A DNA stretch of 64,000 nt, from NCBI RefSeq assembly GCF_000472865.1, contig NZ_AXAP01000005.1, positions 146,394 through 210,393 on the forward strand. The letters are read 5' to 3'. The DNA comes from Bradyrhizobium elkanii WSM2783 (GTDB lineage Bacteria > Pseudomonadota > Alphaproteobacteria > Rhizobiales > Xanthobacteraceae). Within the stretch, counting starts at the first letter, position 1; each line of letters starts with the position of its first letter. The notes under the pieces were generated by a model that was not told where the DNA came from, ran no database searches, and saw only the letters and a program-made list of their open reading frames with translations. Made by a program: the position numbers and the translations under genes. Below, one piece after another: positions 45,884 to 55,116 of the stretch.

Positions 45884-46378
45884 TCAGGCCGCCAGTGCGT
45901 CCTGGTTGATTTCACCCTTGGCAAGCGTCGTCAGCAATTCGTCCGCGCGCTTTTCCTCATCGAGCGCGTTGTGCAGCAGCCGCTGGTCCTCCCGAAGGTT
46001 GAGCTGGCCCGCGAGTGCGGCCACACTGCCATAGGCTGCGATCTCGTAATGCTCGAGCTTCTGTGCCGAGGCGATCAGACCGGCGTCGCGAAGGTAACCA
46101 TCCTTCAGGATTACGCACATCTTCTCGGTCTCACGGATCAGCGCCTGCATGGCCTGATCCGTATGTTGCTCGGCGGCGGCCTCGTGCTTCTCCAGGATCG
46201 ACCGCAGCCGTTCCTCCTGCATGATGGTTTCCCGCTGGTGCCGCTCGAGCGCAGCCCTTAGCGAAGGATGCGAGGCCACTTTGGCCATGCGCAGCAACGC
46301 CTCGCCAAGCTGCTGCTCGACGCTGACAAGTTCCTGCAATTCGGCAAGGTACATGTCCTTGAATGTCGTGATCTCCAT
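45884..46378 (-). CDS. DUF892 ferritin-like protein
   Basis: A 164-residue all-helical protein of the YciE/YciF type. It opens TTFKDMYLAELQELVSVEQQL and includes the Glu- and His-containing helices of a ferritin-like four-helix bundle (HQRETIMQEERL; KLEHYEIAAYGSVAALAGQL; DQRLLHNALDEEKRADELL). Members are stress-induced and of uncertain function. Repeat family A copy 5 lies upstream. Confidence 0.9.
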   Translation of the reverse strand: MEITTFKDMYLAELQELVSVEQQLGEALLRMAKVASHPSLRAALERHQRETIMQEERLRSILEKHEAAAEQHTDQAMQALIRETEKMCVILKDGYLRDAGLIASAQKLEHYEIAAYGSVAALAGQLNLREDQRLLHNALDEEKRADELLTTLAKGEINQDALAA

Positions 46379-46477
46379 GATGGTATCCTTTCGAGCGGAC
46401 CGCCGGCCAGCCGGCCGCCGCGGACCTCAAGTGCAATCGCCGATCGGGTTGAAAGATAGCCCCGGCGAAGCTGCACG

Positions 46478-46597
46478 CCCTCTCCCGCTTGCGGGGGAGG
46501 GCTGGGGCGGGGGTGCCTCCGCATTGGGACTCCCCGAGTGGAGAGAGCCCTCACCCCGGCGCAACGCGCCGACCTCTCCCGCAAGCGGGAGAGGTGA
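46478..46597. repeat. Palindromic intergenic repeat, family A copy 5
   Basis: CCCTCTCCCGCTTGCGGGGGAGGGC at one end and CCTCTCCCGCAAGCGGGAGAGGTGA at the other, with the central CATTGGGACTCCCCGAGTGG block almost identical to copy 3. Confidence 0.88.
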
Positions 46598-46687
46598 AGA
46601 TTCAGCCTGATCGGATCATACTCAAGCTGAGCACTCAACAAAGGGAACCGGTTCCCGGTTCCTAAAATGGGATAGGAGCGACGCCGC

Positions 46688-47431
46688 TCACGCTCGATAG
46701 AGATGAAGGTAGTTCGGCGAGAACAGCGCCGTGCTCTTGAGCACGTCCAGGTCGGTGATCGTCAGCGTCCGTTCGCGCAGCAGGATCAGGCCGGAGCTGC
46801 GCAAGTCCTGCAGCGTGCGGTTGAGATGGACCACCGAGAGGCCGGTCGCGTCGGCCAGATCCATCTGGGTCACCGGAAAGGCGCAGGAATTGCCGTCGAT
46901 CAGGCCGACCGGCCGCAGCCGTTCATAGATCTCGCATAGCAGATGCGCTACGCGCTCGAGCGCCAGCCGGCGGCCGAGATTGATCGCCCATTCGCGCTGG
47001 ATCGCGTTGTTCACCAGCGTCTCGCACCAGAACGCCTCCGCGACCGAGCTGTCGTGCGCCACCAGTGCTTCGAATTGCGCGCGCTTGACCTCGGCATAGA
47101 CCACTGGCGTCAGGCTCGCGATGGAGTGATCCATCACCGGCAGCAGATAGGTGTAAGCGTCGCAGGTTTCGCCTGGCAGGATGAAATTGACGATCTGGCG
47201 CCTTCCATCCTCCAGCGTCTTGTAGCGGCACAGCCAGCCCGACAGCAGGATCCGCACGCCATGGACCGCATCCCCCTCGCTGATCAGGTCTTCGCCCGGG
47301 CCGACGTGCTGCATGCCCTCGCGTATCGCCCGTTCGAGCGCGGCGATCCCGTCGTCCGACAAGCGCCGCAGCGCATTCAGCCGCCGGATCACCGGCTGCG
47401 CCGGGTTTCCCTCAATGGGTGGGGGATGCAT
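46688..47431 (-). CDS. Crp/Fnr-family transcriptional regulator
   Basis: A 247-residue regulator with an N-terminal cyclic-nucleotide-binding fold (LISEGDAVHGVRILLSGWLC) and a C-terminal winged helix (QMDLADATGLSVVHLNRTLQDL). I see no Fnr-type four-Cys N-terminal cluster, so it is not a canonical oxygen sensor. The start codon directly abuts the stop of the CheB-CheR-PAS-HWE kinase gene, implying a co-transcribed pair. Confidence 0.92.
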   Translation of the reverse strand: MHPPPIEGNPAQPVIRRLNALRRLSDDGIAALERAIREGMQHVGPGEDLISEGDAVHGVRILLSGWLCRYKTLEDGRRQIVNFILPGETCDAYTYLLPVMDHSIASLTPVVYAEVKRAQFEALVAHDSSVAEAFWCETLVNNAIQREWAINLGRRLALERVAHLLCEIYERLRPVGLIDGNSCAFPVTQMDLADATGLSVVHLNRTLQDLRSSGLILLRERTLTITDLDVLKSTALFSPNYLHLYRA

Positions 47432-50400
47432 TTAGCCGTCCACCGCCGGCGTATGGATGGTCCGCCGGCTCAACGGAATGGTAATGGTACAGTGAAGGCC
47501 AGCAGCATTGTACATGATCATGGTCTGCCCCTTGAACTCGAACGCCAGCGTCCGCTCCAGCAGTTCGGTGCCAAAACCCTTGCGCGGCGGCGGCGTGACG
47601 GGCGGTCCGCCCCGCTCGCGCCAGTCGAAAACAAGTCGCGGCGGATCGACCGCGTCGTCGATCCGCCAAGTGACCTCGATGCGCCCGGAAGGCCGGCTCA
47701 GCGCGCCGTATTTGAGCGCGTTGGTCGCAAGTTCGTGGAGGGCGAGCGCGAAAGTCTCCGCCGGCTTTTCCTGGAAACGTACTTGCGGGCCGGAGACGCG
47801 TAATTGCTCGCCCTCATGGGCATTGTAGCCGAGCAGCTCCTCGATGACGAGGTATTCAAGATCGACGCCGGCTTCGGGGTCGCGCGTCACCAGCGCCTGG
47901 GTGCGCGCGAATGCGTTCAGGCGGCCGTCGAGATGCGCAGCATATTCCTCGACGCTCGAGCTGGTTTCAGCCGAGCGGCGCGCAATCGAGCGGACGACGC
48001 CGAGCGTGTTGCGGACGCGGTGCTGAAGCTCGGCGAGCAGCAGCCGCTGCCGTTCCTCCGCGCGCGTGATCGCGGTGACGTCGATGAAGGTGATGACGAC
48101 GCCGGCAATGAAATTGTCGATGCTCCGGTACGGCAGGACTCGGACGATGTAGCGCGTGCCGCTGTCGGGCGCGCTTAGTTCGCGCTCGGCGCTGGCGAGC
48201 GTGCGCAGTACGCGGCGGACCTCGTCGTAGAGCTCCTCGATCGGAATCCGCGCCTTGATATGTGCGATCGGCCGGCCGACGTCGGTGTCGACCAGGTGCA
48301 GCACCTGGGTGATCGCCGGCGTGAAATTCATCACCTTGAGGTCATTGTCCAGGAACACGGTCGCGATCTGCGTGCTCTCGAGGAAGTTCTTCAGGTCGCT
48401 GGTGGCGCGCGTCAGGTCCTGCACGCGGTGCGCCAGCTCGCCATTGACGGTCGTCAACTCCTCGTTGACCGACTGCAGCTCCTCGCGCGAGGTCTCCAGC
48501 TCTTCGTTCGCCGACTGCAATTCCTCGTTCAGCGACTGATATTCCTCGTTGGAGGATTTCAGCTCCTCGTTGGTGCTTTCGAGCTCTTCGATGGTGGCCT
48601 GCAGCCGCTCGCGAGTAGCTCGCAATTCACTCTCAAGCCGCTCGACATGCTCGGTTCTGACCAGCGTGTTGGGATTGTTTTCCTTGCTATCGAGAATGCG
48701 GAGCGGACCGTCCTTGAACAGCACGACGAAATTGCGGTGGCCGGCAGCGCGTTCCTGAATCGGCTCGACGGTGATATCGACCAGTATGCGATGGCCGTTC
48801 ACGCCGAGTTGCACCTGCTCGGCATGCGCCGTCTCCTTGGTTTCGGCGGCCCGGCCGAGCGCGGTCCGCAATTCCAGCCGGAGATCGCGGTGCACGAGAC
48901 TGAGCAGGTCGAGCGTCGCCGCACCCGCGGTCGGCTCGATATAGCGGCCGGTGCGGCCGGAGAAATGCAGGATCTGAAAATTCTCGTCGGTGATGACATA
49001 GGCGGGCGCGTAGCGTTCGGCGATGCGCTGGGCACGGCGCTCCAGCCCGACATCGGGACCGACGGATCGCACCGGAGGGACTTCGACGGTCGCGCGCCCG
49101 GCCGCCGTCGTGATCGGAAATTCGGGCGGCAGGCGGGTGCCGGTCTCGAGCTTCTTGAAGATGCGTGCCCGACGATCCACCGGCGCGAACAGTTTTGGAT
49201 GCCGCGTTACGTTCTCGGAGTTGCCGAGGAACAGGAAGCGGTCCGGCAGCAACGCGAAGTGGAACAGGGGAATGACCCGGTTCTGCAGCTCGGCGTTCAG
49301 ATAGATCAGGAGATTGCGGCAGGACACCAGATCGAGCTTCGAGAACGGCGCGTCCTTTATGACGTTATGCTGCGAGAAGATGCACATCTCGCGCAGCTCC
49401 TTCACCACGCAATAGGTGTCGCCCTCGCGGACGAACCAGCGCGCCAACCGCTCCGGCGACATATCGCCGTCGATAGTGGTCCGATAGCGACCGACCCGGG
49501 CCGCGGCAAGCGCGCGGCCATCGATATCGGTGGCAAAGATCTGCACCTGCGGCGGCGAGTCGAGCTTGGCCATGTGCTCGCGAAGCAGGATGCCTATCGA
49601 ATAGGCCTCTTCCCCGGTGGCACAACCCAGCACCCAGACGCGGACCTGCTGGCCCGCAGCCTTGTTCTCGAAAATTTTCGGGATCACCTGGGTTTCCAGC
49701 ACCTCGAATTCGCGCTTGTCGCGGAAGAATTCGGTGACCCCGATCAGGAGGTCATTGAACAGGTGCTGCGCCTCATCCTTGTCCTGTCTCAAGTAATCGA
49801 CATAGGCGGCGATCTCGTCGATCTGCACCACCTGCATGCGCCGCTGCACCCGGCGGAGGAAGGTGTTCTGCTTATAGCCGTGAAAATCATTACCGGTCTT
49901 ATTACGCAGGATGTCGGCGATACGCGACAGCGAACTGGCGGCGGCGGCGAGGATTTCGTCAAATCCCTGCCTCTCCTCCAGCCGCCGCAGATGGCGGGCG
50001 TAGACCTGGATGTGCTCGGGAATGTCGTCAGGCGGCAGCACGAAATCGGCGATTGCGGCCGCATTGTTACTGTCGACGTGTGGGTCGGCATGATCGCTGG
50101 CGACACGTTCGGCGATGGCAAGCCCGCCGTGGTCCTTCAGGGTCGCCACACCCAGCGTCCCGTCGCCGCCGGTTCCGGCGAGGACGACGCCGATCGCCTC
50201 CTCGGCCCGGTCTTCCGCGAGCGATACCAGGAAGCTGTCGACCGTAGCGCGTTCGCCCGGCGCCTGCTCGGCCGCACGGATCGCCAGCCGATCGCCATGG
50301 ATGCTGACGATCCTGTTGGCGGGGCAGAGATAGATCGTGCTGCCTTCGATCGCGGCGCCGTCCTCGATTTCGGAAAGCTTGGTGCCTTCCGAACGCTGCA

Positions 50401-50599
50401 GCATCTCTCGCAGCCGCCGTTCGTCGAACGCCTCACGGTGCTGCAACACCAACACGACGGTCTGGTCGGAATTCAGCGTCAGTTTCGAGAAGAAACGCTC
50501 GATACTATCCATCGCGCTGGCGGACGCGCCGACGCCGATGATCAACGGCGCCTTGGCCCGACGCCGGCCATCCGCTGGTTCCGATCCGGGTTCACTCAT
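47432..50599 (-). CDS. CheB-CheR-PAS-HWE histidine kinase hybrid
   Basis: A 1055-residue multidomain protein. The N-terminal CheB methylesterase domain (IIGVGASASAMDSIERFF; VLVLQHREAFDERRL; GTGGDGTLGVATLKDHG) is followed by a CheR methyltransferase domain (VTEFFRDKREFEVLE; VWVLGCATGEEAYSIGILL), then a long coiled coil (EELESTNEELKSSNEEYQSL and repeats) and PAS segments. A C-terminal HWE-type kinase follows (LLLAELQHRVRNTLGVVRSIARR; GGPPVTPPPRKGFGTELLERTL). The catalytic His is in ELQHRVRN. The coupling with a Crp-type regulator and a lone receiver suggests a stress-signalling module. Confidence 0.92.
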   Translation of the reverse strand: MSEPGSEPADGRRRAKAPLIIGVGASASAMDSIERFFSKLTLNSDQTVVLVLQHREAFDERRLREMLQRSEGTKLSEIEDGAAIEGSTIYLCPANRIVSIHGDRLAIRAAEQAPGERATVDSFLVSLAEDRAEEAIGVVLAGTGGDGTLGVATLKDHGGLAIAERVASDHADPHVDSNNAAAIADFVLPPDDIPEHIQVYARHLRRLEERQGFDEILAAAASSLSRIADILRNKTGNDFHGYKQNTFLRRVQRRMQVVQIDEIAAYVDYLRQDKDEAQHLFNDLLIGVTEFFRDKREFEVLETQVIPKIFENKAAGQQVRVWVLGCATGEEAYSIGILLREHMAKLDSPPQVQIFATDIDGRALAAARVGRYRTTIDGDMSPERLARWFVREGDTYCVVKELREMCIFSQHNVIKDAPFSKLDLVSCRNLLIYLNAELQNRVIPLFHFALLPDRFLFLGNSENVTRHPKLFAPVDRRARIFKKLETGTRLPPEFPITTAAGRATVEVPPVRSVGPDVGLERRAQRIAERYAPAYVITDENFQILHFSGRTGRYIEPTAGAATLDLLSLVHRDLRLELRTALGRAAETKETAHAEQVQLGVNGHRILVDITVEPIQERAAGHRNFVVLFKDGPLRILDSKENNPNTLVRTEHVERLESELRATRERLQATIEELESTNEELKSSNEEYQSLNEELQSANEELETSREELQSVNEELTTVNGELAHRVQDLTRATSDLKNFLESTQIATVFLDNDLKVMNFTPAITQVLHLVDTDVGRPIAHIKARIPIEELYDEVRRVLRTLASAERELSAPDSGTRYIVRVLPYRSIDNFIAGVVITFIDVTAITRAEERQRLLLAELQHRVRNTLGVVRSIARRSAETSSSVEEYAAHLDGRLNAFARTQALVTRDPEAGVDLEYLVIEELLGYNAHEGEQLRVSGPQVRFQEKPAETFALALHELATNALKYGALSRPSGRIEVTWRIDDAVDPPRLVFDWRERGGPPVTPPPRKGFGTELLERTLAFEFKGQTMIMYNAAGLHCTITIPLSRRTIHTPAVDG

Positions 50600-50924
50600 G
50601 GGGCGGCGGCTCTCGTTGTTCTGTCAGGGGCCTGATTTAGCGTGCCAAACCACGCACATAGCAGAATTTGACACTATCCCAACAGAGATTACGGCGAAAT
50701 AACGCGCGAGAGTGCGATCTGGTCGCCCGGCGCCATGAGGTCCCTACGCATAGCCTCCGAAGAACGCGCATACCGGCGCTGGCGGCTCCGGAACCCGGAA
50801 ACGTCCTGAAGAACTCACCCCCTGATCAACGGCGGCTGACCGCGAGCTGTCGCCGGAGGCAGAGCGCGCTGCAGCAGTGCGACGTACGCTCGGGCTTGGC
50901 GCCCGATCACGAAGCCTGCACGCC
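50600..50924. other. Non-coding region between kinase and coiled-coil gene
   Basis: A 325-nt gap. I see no gene I can support here. It should hold the promoter for the kinase-crp pair. Confidence 0.4.
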
Positions 50925-51206
50925 TCACGTCCCCTTGATCGACAGCGGATAGATCTCATTCTCAAGATACGCGATGCGCTGCTCGATCAGCGTGCGATGG
51001 TGCTCCCATTGCAGCAGGGTCTGCTCGAGCAGAACGACCAGGCGTTCGGCCTGCGTCGTATCGTGACCGGCAGCCTGCAGATCGAGCAGCAGATCCTGCT
51101 GGTTCTGGAGCCGTTTTAAGCCTTCCTCGATATCGCCGTCGGCCTTGAGCAGAACACGCCGCTCCGCCCTGAGCTCTTCGGCACGCTCGGCAAGCGATAT
51201 GACCAT
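50925..51206 (-). CDS. Small coiled-coil protein of unknown function
   Basis: A 93-residue protein, almost entirely helical and Leu/Glu/Arg-rich (AERAEELRAERRVLLKADGDIEEGLKRLQNQQDLLLDLQAAG and RLVVLLEQTLLQWEHHRTLIEQRIAYLENEIYPL in segments). I do not recognise the family. It lies 9 nt downstream of the CheB-zinc-ribbon gene on the same strand, so the two are likely cotranscribed and it could be an accessory protein of that enzyme. Start at the ATG at 51206, with AGGCGG upstream. Confidence 0.75.
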   Translation of the reverse strand: MVISLAERAEELRAERRVLLKADGDIEEGLKRLQNQQDLLLDLQAAGHDTTQAERLVVLLEQTLLQWEHHRTLIEQRIAYLENEIYPLSIKGT

Positions 51207-51215
51207 TGGCACCGC

Positions 51216-52217
51216 CTAAGCTTTGGAAGGCCGCGGGTCCAGCGACTTTAGCACGACGCGCCGGATCATGTCGGCATATTCGCGATATTCCGCCGCCCGC
51301 GCCTCGTACATTTGGGCTACCGCGGCCCGGCCGCTCTGGCGGCCATCAAGCGCCATGCGGTGAACCAGTTCGGCGCGCTCCTCGATGATCCGCAGCGCCA
51401 CCCGCAAGGCTTCGTCAACCCGGCCTTCCTGCTCCTTGGCCAGCACATCGGCGGTAAAGGCATGGCCGACCTGGCAGCGGAAACGCAAGGGATGACCATT
51501 GTTGAGCTCGGAAAGTACGCCGCCGCAGCTCGGGCAAGTCAGCGACGCCGGATCGGCAATCGGCAACAGCCTGTCGCTGCCGATGCGCTCACCTGCGGCG
51601 ATCTCGACTTCCAGCCGGATCTCCGGCGGGATCGGCAGCGCGGCACCCGGCGCCTCTCGAACCAGGTCGGACAGCACGTCGCCGATCCGCCTCCCGGGGA
51701 CGCAGAGGTCCACAGTGGTCGCCTCGAGCGCGCGCAGCGGCATCTCGTCGGCGGTGGCGTCTTTGGGGTCCTGCACCAGGGCGAAGCCGCCGCAGCGCTT
51801 GATCGCGTTCAGCCCGGCCCCCCCATCGGACAGAAATCCACTAAGAACGACGCCGATCACTCGCGGTCCGTAGTGCAGCGCGGCGGAGCGAAACAACGGA
51901 TCGATCGCCGGACGCACCATGTTCTCGCGCGGGCCGCGGCCCAACATCATATGATCCCTGAACACCAGCAGATGATGGTCCGGCGGTGCGAGATAGATAT
52001 TGCCATGCTCGATGAGCATGCCGTTTTCCGCTTGGCGAACGGGCAGCTTGGCGGCCGCGCTTGCCACGGTCGAGAGGACTCCAATCCCTTGGGCCGGGAT
52101 GTGCAGCACAATGAACAGCGCGGCGGGCAGGTTGGCCGGCAGCCTGCTCAAAATGTCCTTCAGCGGCGCCGTCGCGCCGGCAGAGCCCCCGATGACGATA
52201 ATGTCGCGGTTGACCAT
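51216..52217 (-). CDS. CheB methylesterase-like protein with zinc-ribbon tail
   Basis: A 333-residue protein without a receiver domain. The CheB catalytic domain is at 1-190 (Ser in IVIGGSAGATAPL, His in FIVLHIPAQG, Asp in LSGFLSDGGAGL). After a linker, a C-terminal region has a Cys/His cluster (LTCPSCGGVL and RFRCQVGHAF, C-x2-C ... C-x3-H) followed by a helical tail. Such orphan CheB proteins occur with hybrid kinases outside chemotaxis. Confidence 0.88.
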   Translation of the reverse strand: MVNRDIIVIGGSAGATAPLKDILSRLPANLPAALFIVLHIPAQGIGVLSTVASAAAKLPVRQAENGMLIEHGNIYLAPPDHHLLVFRDHMMLGRGPRENMVRPAIDPLFRSAALHYGPRVIGVVLSGFLSDGGAGLNAIKRCGGFALVQDPKDATADEMPLRALEATTVDLCVPGRRIGDVLSDLVREAPGAALPIPPEIRLEVEIAAGERIGSDRLLPIADPASLTCPSCGGVLSELNNGHPLRFRCQVGHAFTADVLAKEQEGRVDEALRVALRIIEERAELVHRMALDGRQSGRAAVAQMYEARAAEYREYADMIRRVVLKSLDPRPSKA

Positions 52218-52313
52218 GGAACCCGTCGTACTCTGGAGTGTTTACGACAAGGCGCGGCTTCGCCTTATGTTCCTAACCTCAATAGGATTCGGACGGCGAA
52301 GGAGGCTCGAGGC

Positions 52314-52712
52314 ATGATGGCAGCACCTGTCCTTCTTCGCGAACGCGGCGTCCTGACCGGACGCAGCATCCTCGTCGTCGAAGACGAATATTTCCTCGCC
52401 GACGATATCGCGCGCGCGTGCCGGGCGCTCGGCGCCGAGATCGAAGGGCCGGTCGGCGACGTCGAGGATGCGCTGGCCATCCTGAATGGACTTCGGACGG
52501 TTGACGGCGCAGTGCTCGACGTCAATCTCAGAAATGCGTCGATATTCCCGGTCGCACATGCGTTGAGGTCCCGCGGCATCCCGTTCGTCTTGACGACCGG
52601 CTATGACAGAAGCGCGATCGACCCGGAATTTGAAAACATCCAGCTATGGGAGAAGCCGCTCGATCTTGCCGCGATGACCCGCGGGCTAAGCGAGCTGATG
52701 CTGCAGCACTGA
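52314..52712 (+). CDS. Single-domain response regulator (receiver)
   Basis: A 132-residue receiver (RSILVVEDEYFLADDIARACR; phospho-acceptor Asp in GAVLDVNLRN; Lys in LWEKPLDL) with no output domain. The start is the ATG at 52314 with AAGGAGGCTCGAGGC upstream. It is divergent from the CheB gene and probably receives phosphoryl groups from the nearby HWE kinase. The frame is also open upstream, but that part has no plausible coding character. Confidence 0.9.
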   Translation: MMAAPVLLRERGVLTGRSILVVEDEYFLADDIARACRALGAEIEGPVGDVEDALAILNGLRTVDGAVLDVNLRNASIFPVAHALRSRGIPFVLTTGYDRSAIDPEFENIQLWEKPLDLAAMTRGLSELMLQH

Positions 52713-52744
52713 AAGCGTCGTCCGGATTGTCGACCGGCGGAGGC

Positions 52745-52960
52745 AATCCATTTTTCCGCTTGCGGCGCTATGGATTGCTTCGCTCCGCTCGCAATGACGG
52801 CGTCGTCCCCGGGCTTGACCCGGGACCCATAACCACAGGACTTTGTGATGTGCTCCGCTGCAACTGCTTGCTCGCGCCACAACACCTCCCTGTGGTTATG
52901 GGTCCCCGCTTTCGCGAGGACGCCATCCTGCGGGGGTCGCGAGGCGTGAAAGAATTCATC
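52745..52960. repeat. Intergenic palindromic repeat region, family B
   Basis: It contains a perfect 17-bp inverted repeat (GGGACCCATAACCACAG at 52822-52838 and its complement at 52890-52906). It also has an AATCCATTT/TATGGATTG pair at 52746-52788, and a CGTCGTCCCCGGGCTTGACC block related to the one at 41078. I see no gene between 52713 and 53032. Confidence 0.75.
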
Positions 52961-53032
52961 GCACCGACAGGACCTGAATCAACTGGCCCGCTCTTGACGG
53001 AGATGCGGGCCAGCTCGCCTTGTTGCTTGTCC

Positions 53033-54826
53033 TCAATGCCGATCGGAATCGCCGGCCTTGAGCGCCACTGCGAGGTTGCGCACCGGCCGGGTCACGACGG
53101 GATCGAGGTCAAAGCGCTTCTCGAGCAGCTTGAGGATCGAGGTGGTGTCGTAATCCTCGTGGGCGACGCCCGACTTCTCGAAGCGTTTGGAGATCAAGAG
53201 CGCGGGGATACGGGTGCCAGGTCCCCACTGGTCCGCAGCCTTCGCGTCATCGCCGCGACGATTGTGGGGCGGCGGCGGGACGTGATCCCACTGACCACCG
53301 AACTCGTCATAGGTGATGATGATGAGGGTGTCCTTGCCGTCCGGCCCCTCGGTGATCGCCTTGACCAGGTCAACCAGATGCTGGCTGCCTTCGGCCTCGC
53401 TGGCATAGCCAGGATGCTCGTTCTCTTCACCGATCGGCTTGATGAAGCTGACGTCCTTCAGCCTGCCGTTCTTTGCCGCCTGGATGAACTCCGCCTCATC
53501 CTTCAGATGATCCTTGCGGGCCTTCGTGCCGGGCGCGTAGTTGGCGAAATAGTTGAACGCCTGGTGGTGGAACTGGAAGTCCACGTCGGCGCAATTGGGG
53601 AAGACCGCCGTGGGCAGATGGTTCGGGTCGGTGCAGGTGGTGCCGTTTCCGTTGGTCCAGCCCGAAGCGCCGACGTCACCATTGGCGTTCGACCAGCCGC
53701 CCGAATACCAGGCCCAGTCGACGTGCTTGGCTGACAGCTTGTCGCCGATGTTGGGCGTGTTGAGCGGTGGCAGGCGCCGGGCATCCGCCGTGCCGGGCGA
53801 ATAGGGCTGATAGAACGGCTGGGTGGTGTTGACGGCATAGTCGCCGCAGGCGAGCCCGGCCGGCAAACCAGCCTGGCTGCACTTGGCCGTCAGTTGCGCA
53901 TCCTTCACCGTGGAAAGCGGGGCGTAAAGCGGCGTGCTGGTCGGCATGCCGTTGGCGTCGACGATGGAGTGCAGGTCGGTGGCGCTGCCGTCGTTGGATG
54001 CGCCGACGAATTGCGGAGCGGCGGCCGCGACCAGGAACTGGTGGTTAAGGAACGAACCGCCGAAGGCGCCCTGGAAGAAGCTGTCGGCGATGACGTAATT
54101 CGGCGCGCCGCGATCGTGCAGATAGCGGTAGATCGGCAGCTTCTTGGTGTCGTAATAGCCCATCACGAGACCCGCAGCATCGCTGCCGGTCATGTAGCGG
54201 TTCTGCCGGCCACCATTGATCTGATACTGCTCGCTGTAGAAGCGATGCACGATGTCCTCCGTGCAGCCGCCGGGCAGACCGGTGCCGTTGAGGAAGCCGT
54301 GAGACGCGAAAGCGCCGATCGGTTTCGGGCAGGTGGTTGCCGACGTCGGAATGAAGTCGTTGATTTCGAACGGCTTGTTCTTGAAGGCACTGAGGATGGC
54401 GACCGAGCTTCCATTGTCGGTGCAGCTCGTCGGCAACGGCGAGGGAGAGGTCAGGTTGACGTCATTCTGCAACAGGCAGGTGTAGACCGTCTTGCCGTCC
54501 TGGCGGACCTGCAGCGTGTGCGGCTGATCGGCGTCGGAAACGCCGTTGATGTTGTCACGACCGACGTCGCCCCAGTGGCCGTAGAGGTTATCGAAGCTGT
54601 GATTCTCCTGATAGATGATCACGACGTGCTTGTATGCCTTCAGCAGACTGTCATGGTCATGGTGACCGTGATCATGATCATGGTCATGATGTTTGAAGTC
54701 ATCGCCTTTGTTGTGCTTGAACTGGTCGACGATCTTGTCGACGAGATTCTCTGCCTTGGCCACCGGCGCGACAGCGATCGCACCAACAGCCAATGTGAGC
54801 GCGGGAATGGCTCCCCAAAGCCGCAT
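53033..54826 (-). CDS. Exported phosphoesterase (AcpA/phospholipase C type) with His-rich segment
   Basis: A 597-residue alkaline-phosphatase-superfamily phosphoesterase. It has a signal peptide (MRLWGAIPALTLAVGAIAVAPVAKA) followed by a His/Asp-rich segment at residues 46-58 (HHDHDHDHGHHDH). The catalytic domain starts VVIIYQENHSFDNLYG (residues 68-83) and includes IITYDEFGGQWDHVPPPPHN near the end. Such enzymes hydrolyse phosphoesters or phospholipids in the periplasm or outside the cell. The His stretch could store or scavenge divalent metal. It is divergent from a di-heme peroxidase-like gene. Confidence 0.88.
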   Translation of the reverse strand: MRLWGAIPALTLAVGAIAVAPVAKAENLVDKIVDQFKHNKGDDFKHHDHDHDHGHHDHDSLLKAYKHVVIIYQENHSFDNLYGHWGDVGRDNINGVSDADQPHTLQVRQDGKTVYTCLLQNDVNLTSPSPLPTSCTDNGSSVAILSAFKNKPFEINDFIPTSATTCPKPIGAFASHGFLNGTGLPGGCTEDIVHRFYSEQYQINGGRQNRYMTGSDAAGLVMGYYDTKKLPIYRYLHDRGAPNYVIADSFFQGAFGGSFLNHQFLVAAAAPQFVGASNDGSATDLHSIVDANGMPTSTPLYAPLSTVKDAQLTAKCSQAGLPAGLACGDYAVNTTQPFYQPYSPGTADARRLPPLNTPNIGDKLSAKHVDWAWYSGGWSNANGDVGASGWTNGNGTTCTDPNHLPTAVFPNCADVDFQFHHQAFNYFANYAPGTKARKDHLKDEAEFIQAAKNGRLKDVSFIKPIGEENEHPGYASEAEGSQHLVDLVKAITEGPDGKDTLIIITYDEFGGQWDHVPPPPHNRRGDDAKAADQWGPGTRIPALLISKRFEKSGVAHEDYDTTSILKLLEKRFDLDPVVTRPVRNLAVALKAGDSDRH

Positions 54827-55116
54827 GGTTTTCTCCCCTGAGAGCAAAGATGGAATGAAACAAGGTGAGGCTATCTGCCGCACATTTCGATCCGATGACT
54901 GTTTTCCGACAATGCAAGGAGTCGCGCACACGCTGAGACGTCATCGCCATGCTTAGACGGATATCGAGGTGCGCTCTGCCATCTGATCGTCATCAAACCG
55001 ACGACAAGTTCTGTCTATCCAGTCCAGCTGCGGTCTCGCCAGCAGGGACACTGTCATCCGTGCGACATCTGCTGTTCACAGACCGCCCAACTAATTGCTG
55101 CAGGGGCTTTGTCGTG
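54827..55116. promoter_or_regulatory. Divergent promoter region between phosphoesterase and di-heme gene
   Basis: A 290-nt gap shared by two divergent genes; it must hold promoters for both. No recognisable Fur or PhoB box could be confidently read. Confidence 0.4.

Noticed and set aside
48260..50635. Very long open frame (about 790 codons) antisense to the hybrid kinase
   Set aside because: It lies exactly over a well-supported kinase in the opposite strand, and its protein is His/Gln/Arg/Asp-rich with no recognisable domain. It is a high-GC shadow frame.
51312..52313. Long upstream extension of the receiver gene frame
   Set aside because: It overlaps the CheB gene on the opposite strand and lacks coding character. 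AAGGAGG before the ATG at 52314 fixes the real start.
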